From an uncultured Eubacteriales bacterium (GTDB lineage Bacteria > Bacillota > Clostridia > Monoglobales > Monoglobaceae), in contig CATWQA010000053.1 in the NCBI GenBank assembly GCA_958352815.1, positions 1-12,387 of the forward strand: a DNA stretch of 12,387 nt. Reading direction: 5' to 3'. A model generated the notes under the pieces. It worked only from the letters and a program-made list of their open reading frames with translations. It was not told where the DNA came from and did no database searches. Positions 7,002 to 12,387 of this stretch are shown here, piece after piece (position 1 is the stretch's first letter; every line of letters begins with the position of its first letter). A program made the translations under genes and the position numbers.

Positions 7002-7029
7002 TATATTTAAATCAGGAATACTTTATAAT
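7001..7029 (+). promoter_or_regulatory. Weak promoter of the XRE gene
   Basis: TATAAT at 7024-7029 is a full -10 match. At 17-bp spacing the -35 position reads TTATAT (7001-7006), a poor match that touches the TATCAAGT site. A weak promoter overlapped by an operator fits autoregulation. Confidence 0.4.
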
Positions 7030-7068
7030 ATACTCATGTGAATATCTTGCAGCAAGGGGGTATTTTGT

Positions 7069-7440
7069 ATGAGTAAATCCGAGACGAAAAACGAGAATTA
7101 TGTTAAGATTGGCAGCAGAATACAATATTACAGACTAAAAGCCGGATTAACGCAAGACCAAGTTTCTGAAATAATCGGGGTTTCGCAAAAGCATCTTTCA
7201 CGCATAGAAGCCGGGTACCATAATCCGCATTTTGATACAATTATAGCCATAGCAAAAGCAATAAATGTTCCCATAGACGCTTTTGCGGAGGACTTAGACG
7301 AAAACAATAACGCAGCTTGCTTAAATATGATTATGTCTGAAATATCGGATATGAGCCGTCCGCAGCTCGAAATGTTAAAGGATAACATTGCAACAATAAA
7401 GAAATATAACTTTACCGAAAACGTCTCCCCCTCCTCTTAG
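7069..7440 (+). CDS. Small XRE-family HTH transcriptional regulator
   Basis: 123 residues. A Cro/C1-type helix-turn-helix spans about 15-72: RIQYYRLKAGLTQDQVSEII, then GVSQKHLSRIEAGYHNP as turn and recognition helix, then a supporting helix ending IDAFAED. The tail (about 80-123) is short and shows no enzymatic or ligand-binding domain; it may form a helical dimerisation segment (SRPQLEMLKDNIATIKKY). AAGGGGG at 7054-7060 is 8 nt before the ATG. The gene follows the GLUG gene in the same direction but has its own AT-rich upstream region after a terminator. Likely targets, by inference, are its own promoter and the GLUG promoter, which share ACTTGATA. The family call is firm; the targets are speculative. 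Confidence 0.88.
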   Translation: MSKSETKNENYVKIGSRIQYYRLKAGLTQDQVSEIIGVSQKHLSRIEAGYHNPHFDTIIAIAKAINVPIDAFAEDLDENNNAACLNMIMSEISDMSRPQLEMLKDNIATIKKYNFTENVSPSS

Positions 7441-7454
7441 GCTGCGGGAGACGT
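7421..7454 (+). terminator. Hairpin at the 3' end of the XRE gene
   Basis: ACGTCTCCC (7421-7429) pairs with GGGAGACGT (7446-7454), 9 bp with a 16-nt loop that contains the stop codon. There is no strong T-tract, so termination is only plausible. Confidence 0.45.
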
Positions 7455-7483
7455 CTCTTATGTACTATTTCTGCACCAAACAC

Positions 7484-7512
7484 AAATAAAAATTGCACCC
7501 CGGAGGGTGCAA
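7484..7512 (-). terminator. Intrinsic terminator of the symporter-proB operon
   Basis: On the minus strand TTGCACCC (7512-7505), loop TCCG, GGGTGCAA (7500-7493), followed by TTTTTATTT. It lies just after the proB stop codon and matches a classical Rho-independent terminator. Confidence 0.9.
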
Positions 7513-7516
7513 ATCT

Positions 7517-8296
7517 CTATTTATGCTTAAACAAGGTGCCTACCCTTTCGCCCTTTAAAATCCTATAAATATTCTCGGGCTTATTTCCGTTGGTGAGCAC
7601 CATATCAATTCCGTGCCTATTTACGTAGTTCGCCGCCTTGAGTTTGGTTTTCATGCCGCCTGTGCCGCGGCTTGTCCCCTCTGCCCCCGCAAATGCCTTT
7701 ATCTCATCTGTTATCTCAGTGACAACGGGAATGACCTTGGCGTTCTCATCCTTTCTTGGGTCGCCGTCATAAAAGCCGTCTATATCCGACAGGATAATCA
7801 GCAGGTCTGCCCGAACCAGCTCCGCCACGTATGCGGACAGGGTGTCGTTATCGCCGAACTCAATCTCATAGGTGGAGATAACATCGTTCTCATTCACTAT
7901 AGGCACCACGCCGAAGTCTATCATGGCGTCAAAGGCGCGCCTTGCACTGTTATAGCGGGTTTCCTCGTCAAGGATAAACTTGGTGAGCAGAACCTGACCT
8001 GTGTTGTAGCCGTACTCCTTAAAAATCTTGTCGTAAATCGAAACCAATCCCGCCTGACCGATTGCTGCAAGCGCCTGCTTCTGGCGGGTGGAGTCGGGCT
8101 TTTCATCAAGACCGATTTTGCCCACGCCCACGCCGATTGCGCCGCTGGAGACCAAAACCACATCATGCCCCAGATTTTTTACCTCGGCGATTACACGCAC
8201 CAGCCTTTCAATCCGTTCCAGATTAAGCTTTCCGTTTTTGTGGGTCAATGTTGAGGTTCCCACCTTTATTACAATTCTGTTTGTCTTCAAAGCCAT
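7517..8296 (-). CDS. proB: Glutamate 5-kinase, short form without PUA domain
   Basis: Catalyses ATP-dependent phosphorylation of L-glutamate to gamma-glutamyl phosphate, the first step of proline synthesis, in the cytoplasm. Amino-acid-kinase fold motifs are all present: IKVGTSTLT (10-18), LVSSGAIGVG (48-57), NEND (135-138), FGDNDTLSA (147-155), SDIDGFYDGDPR (170-181) and GTGGMKTKLKAA (211-222). At 259 residues it lacks the C-terminal PUA domain of the roughly 365-residue enzymes, as in the short streptococcal type; that domain is not required for catalysis. The TAG stop and the terminator follow directly. The gene starts 30 nt after the symporter gene and is probably cotranscribed with it. 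proA is not next to it, which is unusual. An AAGGAAGG-like site precedes the ATG. Confidence 0.95.
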   Translation of the reverse strand: MALKTNRIVIKVGTSTLTHKNGKLNLERIERLVRVIAEVKNLGHDVVLVSSGAIGVGVGKIGLDEKPDSTRQKQALAAIGQAGLVSIYDKIFKEYGYNTGQVLLTKFILDEETRYNSARRAFDAMIDFGVVPIVNENDVISTYEIEFGDNDTLSAYVAELVRADLLIILSDIDGFYDGDPRKDENAKVIPVVTEITDEIKAFAGAEGTSRGTGGMKTKLKAANYVNRHGIDMVLTNGNKPENIYRILKGERVGTLFKHK

Positions 8297-8326
8297 GTCC
8301 TTCCTTAGCCAAAATTATGTAATGTC

Positions 8327-9832
8327 CTACCGAACAAGGTTATAGATATTTTGGGTTATCTCTGTTGACGGCACATCATGAACCACCAAAGCAACCAGAA
8401 CCACCGCCAAAACAATAACGGCAATGGGCAGAACAACCCTCAGTGCAAAGCCCTTGGTGCGCTGCGGCACCACAACCTTTTCCTGATACTCAAAGCACTC
8501 CTTTGCCACAACACCGTTTAAAACAAGCAGGCATATGAGGTTGGGGATTGCCATTAGAGCGTTGGCAATATCTGAGAAGCTCCAAACTATATCCAATGTG
8601 GTGGTCGCCCCCACAAAGGTTATCAGGCAGAAAATAATGCGGTACGCCATGGTTACCTTGTTGTTCTTCACCAGATACTCAAGGGACTTCTCACCGTAAT
8701 ACTCCCAGCCCAGAATAGTCGAGAAAGCGAACAGAGCAATTCCCACCGAAACCACAATCGGTCCCAGCTCGCCCAGAGCCGTGCTGAACGCCATAGAGGT
8801 CAGAACCGTTCCCGAAACGACCTCGCCGTCCGCAACAGTTCCCAAAACGCCCGAGGAGGCAATTGAAAGCCCCGTCAGAGAGCAGATAACCAGAGTGTCA
8901 AAAAACGTTCCCGTCATGTTTACGTAGCCCTGCTTAGACGCATTGTCCGTCTTTGCGGCAGCGGCGGCAATGGGAGCCGAGCCCAGACCTGCCTCGTTGG
9001 AGAATACACCTCTTGCAACGCCCTTGCTTATAACCGTCTGCACCGCAATACCCGCTGCGCCGCCGGCAAAGGGTCTTATGCCGAACGCCATGGAGAATAT
9101 GTTTCTGAGACCCTCGGGCACGTTGCCTATATTAATAATAATAACCGCAAGAGCAGATATCACATAGAACACAGCCATAACAGGCACAACAACGCCGCAA
9201 ACTTTGCCTATGCTCTTAATGCCGCCGATAAGCACGATTATACACAGGATTACCAAAACGATACCCACTATCCATGTGCTTATACCAAAGCTGTCCTCAA
9301 TAGCGGATGCGATAGAGTTTGCCTGGGTCAGGTTGCCTATTCCGAACGAAGCGCACACTGCGAACACACAGAACAGAACTGCCAGGAACCTGCCCAGCTT
9401 CTTGTTCTTAAACCCGTTCTTCAGTGCATACATAGGTCCGCCCATATACTCGCCGTGCTCGTTCTTTTCTCTGTACTTAACGGCAAGAACGCTTTCGGCG
9501 TACTTGGTGGACAGTCCGAACAGAGCGCTTATCCACATCCACACAACCGCTCCGGGGCCGCCTGACGCCAGGGCGGTTGCAACTCCCGCAATATTACCCG
9601 TGCCGATGGTTGCGGCAAGGGCGGTCATAAGCGACTGAAACGGGGAAATATCTCCGTCCTTGCCGCCTGTATCCGACTTATCAAAGATTGACTTAATCGC
9701 AAACCACAAATTCCTCCATGGGAGAAACTTAAGGCGCACGGTGAGGAAAATACCCGTTCCCACCAGGAGAACCAGCATAGCGGGTCCCCACACAAAATCG
9801 TCAATCGCTACCAAAACCGATTCTAAATCCAT
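8327..9832 (-). CDS. Sodium:alanine/glycine symporter, AGCS family
   Basis: 501 residues, an integral membrane protein that imports alanine, glycine or a related small amino acid with sodium. The family signature is clear: ATIGTGNIAGV (74-84) followed by GGPGAVVWMWISALFG (91-106). About ten or more hydrophobic segments are visible, including 17-31, about 148-170, 185-205 and the final one near 470-490. Other AGCS-typical stretches are GVARGVFSNEAGLGSAPIAA and GWEYYGEKS. GAGAGG is not present; the ribosome binding site is GAGAGG-like at 9846-9841, 8 nt before the ATG. The gene heads an operon with proB, driven by a perfect-consensus promoter at 9927-9899. Substrate preference cannot be read from sequence, so I give no symbol (AlsT/DagA-like). 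Confidence 0.93.
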   Translation of the reverse strand: MDLESVLVAIDDFVWGPAMLVLLVGTGIFLTVRLKFLPWRNLWFAIKSIFDKSDTGGKDGDISPFQSLMTALAATIGTGNIAGVATALASGGPGAVVWMWISALFGLSTKYAESVLAVKYREKNEHGEYMGGPMYALKNGFKNKKLGRFLAVLFCVFAVCASFGIGNLTQANSIASAIEDSFGISTWIVGIVLVILCIIVLIGGIKSIGKVCGVVVPVMAVFYVISALAVIIINIGNVPEGLRNIFSMAFGIRPFAGGAAGIAVQTVISKGVARGVFSNEAGLGSAPIAAAAAKTDNASKQGYVNMTGTFFDTLVICSLTGLSIASSGVLGTVADGEVVSGTVLTSMAFSTALGELGPIVVSVGIALFAFSTILGWEYYGEKSLEYLVKNNKVTMAYRIIFCLITFVGATTTLDIVWSFSDIANALMAIPNLICLLVLNGVVAKECFEYQEKVVVPQRTKGFALRVVLPIAVIVLAVVLVALVVHDVPSTEITQNIYNLVR

Positions 9833-9898
9833 TTGTCCGACCTCTCAATTTTAAAAATTTAAACAGCAAAGCTGCAAATGTTTATCAATAACCAAATA

Positions 9899-9927
9899 AT
9901 TATAACAAAAATCAAAAATTTTGTCAA
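9899..9927 (-). promoter_or_regulatory. Perfect-consensus sigma-A promoter of the symporter-proB operon
   Basis: On the minus strand TTGACA (9927-9922), a 17-bp spacer and TATAAT (9904-9899), with TG in the extended -10 position. Every consensus base is matched. The leader is about 60 nt and shows no riboswitch or T-box features. Confidence 0.88.
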
Positions 9928-9935
9928 TGTTTTAA

Positions 9936-9964
9936 TTGGCAAAGAGCAGAAAATAGTGTAGAAT
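9936..9964 (+). promoter_or_regulatory. Candidate plus-strand promoter for dusB
   Basis: TTGGCA (9936-9941), a 17-bp spacer and TAGAAT (9959-9964), divergent from the symporter promoter with the -35 boxes 8 bp apart. If used, the dusB transcript would have a leader of about 590 nt that contains the whole of repeat copy 2. Confidence 0.5.
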
Positions 9965-10112
9965 GTAGATAGAAAATTTAATGCGGATGCATGTGTGACC
10001 ATACAATTTGTAGGGGGCGGCTTCCCAGACGCCCCGCATATACCGCCAAAACAAACGGATTTATTTAGAACTTTATATATCTAAACCCGTCTATTTTGAT
10101 AAAGGCTTTGCC

Positions 10113-10142
10113 TTTGAAACCATTCGCCCGCCCCGTTGCGCT
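10113..10142 (+). repeat. Left terminal inverted repeat of copy 2
   Basis: Compared with the reverse complement of 10507-10537, it reads TTTG-AAACC, then TTCGCCC, CCC and TTGCGCT as shared blocks. There are four single-base differences, all transitions, and one 1-nt gap over about 30 nt. Confidence 0.75.
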
Positions 10143-10506
10143 TGCCACCCTCCTCCCCAAGCGCCGGGGCGGGCAGGGCTCCCGAAAAATCGAAGATTTA
10201 TTGGGAAAGAGGATCACATACCTATAAGAGCGAAGCCTTGCCGAATAAGCATGGCGAGCGAAAAAGGCATAGTGCGACGATGCGGCGGCAATGTTGCCAA
10301 AGCCATTATCAGAATTATAATGCAGCATAGCAGCATATACAGGGGTTTGGGGCGTAGCCCCAATCGGTTTCCCCGAAGGGGAAAACCGACAGCGCTCGGG
10401 GCGGAGGCGGGCTGTGACCCAACTTCTTTGAAGTTGGAAGGCACTCATTTTTCCGATTTAAAAATAGTATGTAATGTCAATAACAAACCTAAGTTTTTGC
10501 TGATGG

Positions 10507-10537
10507 AGCGCAATAGGGTGGGCGAACGGTTTCCAAA
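10507..10537 (-). repeat. Right terminal inverted repeat of copy 2
   Basis: Partner of 10113-10142. The same block AGCGCAAT-GGGTGGGCGA is found as the reverse complement at the left edge of copy 1 (1778-1796), so it is an end module of the family. The arm ends 24 nt before the dusB start codon. Confidence 0.75.
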
Positions 10538-10561
10538 CTGGCAATTTATAGGAGAATACAA

Positions 10562-11527
10562 ATGAACATAGGAAGCTTAAAACTTAAAGGAAATATTATA
10601 CTTGCGCCGATGGCGGGAGTGACAGACAAGGCATTTCGGCTTATAACAAAGCCCTTCGGCCCTGCCCTTATGTACACCGAAATGACCTCGGGCAAGGGCT
10701 TACTCTACAAAAACAAGCGAACAGAGGAGCTCCTGGAGGTCTGCGATGAGGAAAAGCCCACCGCCGCTCAGATTTTCGGTCATGAACCGGAGGTTATGGC
10801 TGCCATTGCGGAGAGCGCACTGGTGCACGGGTCGGAGATGATTGACATTAACATGGGCTGCCCTGCGCCGAAAATCGTTAATAACGGCGACGGCAGCGCA
10901 CTTATGAAAAATCCCAAGCTTGCAGGGGAGATAATACGTGCGGTGAGAAAAGCCGTAGACTGCCCCGTAACCGTTAAATTCAGAGCGGGCTGGGACGAGG
11001 GCAGTATTAACGCCGCGGAGTTTGCACAAATTGCGGAGCAAAACGGGGCGGACGCCGTCACCGTTCACGGCAGAACCAGAGAGCAGTTTTACTCGGGCTG
11101 TGCCGACCTTGACATAATCAAGCAGGTCAAGGAAAAAATAAAAATCCCCGTTATCGGAAACGGGGACGTTCATGACGGGAAGTCGGCGGAGCATATGCTG
11201 AAATACACAGGCTGCGACGGGATTATGATAGGCCGCGCCGCCCAGGGCAACCCCTGGGTTTTCAAGCAGATTAACGCCTACCTCAAAGACGGCAGGGTTC
11301 TCCCTCCGCCCACAGCCGAGGAGCGGTGCCGCACTGCCGAGGAACACCTGCGGCTTTTGGTGAAGTTCAAGGGTGAGCGGCGGGGCATCCTTGAGGGCAG
11401 GAAGCACACCGCCTGGTACTTTAAAGGCTTAAAGGGCGGCTCAAAGCTTCGGGACATGATAAACCGAGCCTCTACCTTAGATGAAATGCTTTCGGTTATT
11501 CACAGTGTAAAATCCGCATACCGCTAA
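10562..11527 (+). CDS. dusB: tRNA-dihydrouridine synthase, DusB family
   Basis: An FMN- and NADPH-dependent enzyme that reduces specific uridines of tRNA to dihydrouridine. It is 321 residues, normal for DusB. TIM-barrel motifs in order: APMAGVTD (15-22, FMN site), EMTSGKG (40-46), IDINMGCPAPKI (94-105) with the catalytic Cys100, VTVKFRAGW (136-144), VTVHGRT (166-172), IGNGDV (198-203) and MIGRAAQGNPW (222-232, phosphate binding). A helical C-terminal tRNA-binding part follows. AGGAG at 10550-10554 lies 7 nt before the ATG. It appears monocistronic; its upstream region is occupied by repeat copy 2, and its stop codon overlaps that of the convergent bofA gene (CTAA at 11524-11527). The assignment to the DusB subfamily rather than another bacterial Dus rests on overall similarity. 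Confidence 0.95.
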   Translation: MNIGSLKLKGNIILAPMAGVTDKAFRLITKPFGPALMYTEMTSGKGLLYKNKRTEELLEVCDEEKPTAAQIFGHEPEVMAAIAESALVHGSEMIDINMGCPAPKIVNNGDGSALMKNPKLAGEIIRAVRKAVDCPVTVKFRAGWDEGSINAAEFAQIAEQNGADAVTVHGRTREQFYSGCADLDIIKQVKEKIKIPVIGNGDVHDGKSAEHMLKYTGCDGIMIGRAAQGNPWVFKQINAYLKDGRVLPPPTAEERCRTAEEHLRLLVKFKGERRGILEGRKHTAWYFKGLKGGSKLRDMINRASTLDEMLSVIHSVKSAYR

Positions 11528-11790
11528 ACAAAAACAGTCAAAGCCCACAGCAGCACCAGCCCGGGCAGCCCCAGAACCCCCATAACAAGTCCGTTAAAGG
11601 GGTTTATGGGGATTACCACCCCGGTTTTTGAGGACAGCATATTAAACAGCAGGAGGATTATTACTCCTGCTGCGCAGCTCAGCAACAGTCTTACCGCCCA
11701 AAAAATAGGCCTTTTAAACAGCCGCAGCAGCAATGCTGCAATTGCCAGCCCCACAATGCACACAATGATGTTCCGCATATCAAACAGCAT
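11524..11790 (-). CDS. bofA: BofA-family sporulation protein (pro-sigma-K processing inhibitor)
   Basis: 88 residues. In B. subtilis BofA sits in the outer forespore membrane and, with SpoIVFA, holds the protease SpoIVFB inactive, so that pro-sigma-K is not cleaved until the forespore signals. Two hydrophobic segments (about 8-24 and 29-50) are followed by the family's C-terminal hallmark: VVIPINPFNGL (58-68) and GVLGLPGLVLL (71-81). I start at 11790 because GGAG (11800-11797) is 6 nt upstream; Met5 is a weaker alternative. The gene is downstream of uvrC, with a sigma-E-like promoter at 11873-11844, which fits known mother-cell expression. It converges on dusB with a 4-bp overlap. Many Clostridia keep BofA while their sigma-K control differs, so the exact role here is inferred. 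Confidence 0.92.
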   Translation of the reverse strand: MLFDMRNIIVCIVGLAIAALLLRLFKRPIFWAVRLLLSCAAGVIILLLFNMLSSKTGVVIPINPFNGLVMGVLGLPGLVLLWALTVFV

Positions 11791-11803
11791 ATTTATCTCC
11801 GTT

Positions 11804-11821
11804 CCGCCGCTCTTTGGGCGG
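11804..11821 (-). promoter_or_regulatory. Hairpin in the bofA leader
   Basis: CCGCC (11804-11808) and GGCGG (11817-11821) form a 5-bp GC stem ending 3 nt before the GGAG ribosome binding site (11800-11797) in transcript order. It may affect translation or mRNA stability. Confidence 0.35.
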
Positions 11822-11847
11822 CAATTTTAGTATCCGTACTAAAATTG
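11822..11847. promoter_or_regulatory. Perfect 11-bp palindrome at the bofA -10/+1 region
   Basis: CAATTTTAGTA (11822-11832) and TACTAAAATTG (11837-11847) are exact reverse complements around TCCG. It overlaps the -10 box by 4 bp and covers the expected start point. It has the form of an operator; it could also be a hairpin ending uvrC transcripts, but no T-tract follows. Confidence 0.5.
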
Positions 11848-11873
11848 TATGCTTGTTCGATGTCTCTTATGCT
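11844..11873 (-). promoter_or_regulatory. Sigma-E-like promoter of bofA
   Basis: On the minus strand AGCATAAG (11873-11866), 14-bp spacer, CATACAAT (11851-11844). The -10 matches the B. subtilis sigma-E consensus CATACAAT fully and the -35 matches its GCATA part. The uvrC stop codon (11869-11867) lies inside the -35 box. Confidence 0.6.
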
Positions 11874-12387
11874 TGTTTTTCTCCGCGGAAATATTCATAC
11901 ACGTTTTTCGCTGTTCCCTTGTCCACGGCGCAGGAAAGCTCCTCCAAAGAGGCGCTTTTTATTTTGTCTATTGAGGAGAACGCCAGCAGCAGCTTGTTCC
12001 TCTTTGCAGGGCCCACGCCCTTAATATTGTCAAGTTCGCTGCGGACGGAGGCCTTTTCGTGCTTTTTACGGAAGGCGGTTATGGCAAAGCGGTGCACCTC
12101 CTCCTGAACCCTTGTGAGGAACTTAAACAGTTCCCCGTCACGGTCTATATCAAACTCATGGGTTTCATCGGTGAGGGCGGAGGTTCTGTGCCTGTCGTCC
12201 TTAACCATTCCGAACACGGGTATCTCCTCTCCCATTGTCTCAAACAGCTCCTTAACAGCGGACACATGCCCCTTGCCGCCGTCCAGCAGTATCAGGTCGG
12301 GGAGGGGCAGGAACTTCGCCTTTGCCTCGTCAAGGGTGCCGTCCTTAATTGCGTCCTCCTCCTTATAGGCTCTGGTAATCCTGCGGT
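11867..12387 (-). CDS. uvrC: Excinuclease ABC subunit C, 3' part only (runs off the right edge)
   Basis: UvrC makes both incisions in nucleotide excision repair, with UvrA and UvrB. The frame is open to the window edge (172 codons plus stop). The RNase-H-like C-terminal nuclease domain is shown by LLDGGKG (DGGKG at 12283-12269) and then TSALTDETHEFD and FLTRVQEEVHRFAI. The helix-hairpin-helix DNA-binding tail is at about 12034-11888 (LDNIKGVGPAKRNKLL... then SLEELSCAV). The apparent shorter start at GTG 12265 is internal and should not be used, because the DGGKG motif lies directly upstream in the same frame. The N-terminal GIY-YIG nuclease and UvrB-binding parts lie outside the window. bofA follows 76 nt after the stop. 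Confidence 0.95.
   Translation of the reverse strand, partial: RRITRAYKEEDAIKDGTLDEAKAKFLPLPDLILLDGGKGHVSAVKELFETMGEEIPVFGMVKDDRHRTSALTDETHEFDIDRDGELFKFLTRVQEEVHRFAITAFRKKHEKASVRSELDNIKGVGPAKRNKLLLAFSSIDKIKSASLEELSCAVDKGTAKNVYEYFRGEKQA

Larger units (their letters stand above)
10012..10537 (-). repeat. Multi-hairpin dispersed repeat, copy 2 (inverted, with terminal inverted repeats and a nested insert)
   Basis: Read on the minus strand, it shows the copy 1 module order: CCCC-TTC-GGGG stem (10389-10365), TTGGGGC-TAC-GCCCCAA stem (about 10364-10348), the 43-nt identical core (10304-10262), the AAAAATC/GATTT-type stem (about 10208-10179, with one mismatch and one wobble), GCGCTTG/CAAGCGC stem (10138-10164), AAAGGC-TTT-GCCTTT (10101-10115) and the GC stem GGGGCG/CGCCCC (10014-10035). 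Relative to copy 1 it carries about 95 bp of unrelated sequence at about 10411-10505, including an 8-bp stem CCAACTTC-TTT-GAAGTTGG (10419-10437). It occupies most of the dusB leader. No ORF here is conserved with copy 1. Confidence 0.85.

Noticed and set aside
10251..10565. Plus-strand ORF of 104 codons inside repeat copy 2, just before dusB
   Set aside because: It crosses several hairpins and the nested insert, has no ribosome binding site, and its frame is not kept in copy 1.
10700..11407. 235-codon minus-strand ORF opposite dusB
   Set aside because: Shadow of dusB; no start context and no domain, while dusB carries every family motif.

Overview
The window looks like a chromosomal segment of a Gram-positive, spore-forming anaerobe of the class Clostridia. 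The supporting evidence is a bofA-type sporulation gene, AGGAGG-like ribosome binding sites, near-consensus sigma-A promoters with 17-bp spacers, secreted proteins with SLH, copper-amine-oxidase-stalk, GLUG and Ig-like domains, and the tRNA gene tmcAL (ylbM). The genus cannot be told from the sequence. No rRNA, tRNA, CRISPR array or transposase gene was seen.

Layout, left to right. (1) The 5' part of an SLH-domain surface protein on the minus strand, divergent from tmcAL; two clean promoters lie back to back between them. (2) A 400-bp intergenic stretch filled by a multi-hairpin repeat (copy 1). (3) A secreted GH26-like glycoside hydrolase on the minus strand. (4) A visibly more AT-rich module: a large secreted GLUG beta-helix/Ig-like protein with two long internal repeats, then a small XRE-type regulator. 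The DNA between and before these two genes shares a recurring ACTTGATA motif and nested inverted repeats. (5) A minus-strand operon, sodium:alanine symporter then glutamate 5-kinase, with a perfect-consensus promoter and a good terminator. (6) A 730-bp region holding a divergent promoter and a second, inverted, elaborated copy of the multi-hairpin repeat with terminal inverted repeats. It forms the leader of dusB. (7) dusB, convergent with bofA and overlapping it by 4 bp at the stop codons. (8) The 3' part of uvrC. A sigma-E-like promoter for bofA starts inside the uvrC stop codon.

How the genes relate: most are ordinary housekeeping functions (tRNA modification by TmcAL and DusB, proline synthesis and amino-acid uptake by ProB and the symporter, excision repair by UvrC, sporulation control by BofA). 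The surface proteins (SLH, GH26-like, GLUG) suggest contact with, or breakdown of, polysaccharide.

The strongest candidate for something undescribed is the non-coding repeat family at about 1776-2165 and 10012-10537. It has a shared modular order of hairpins, a 43-nt identical core, base-pair-preserving differences between copies, and in copy 2 a roughly 30-bp terminal inverted repeat. No protein machinery for it is visible here. The second candidate is the GLUG/XRE module with its shared operator-like motif and a recently homogenised internal repeat.
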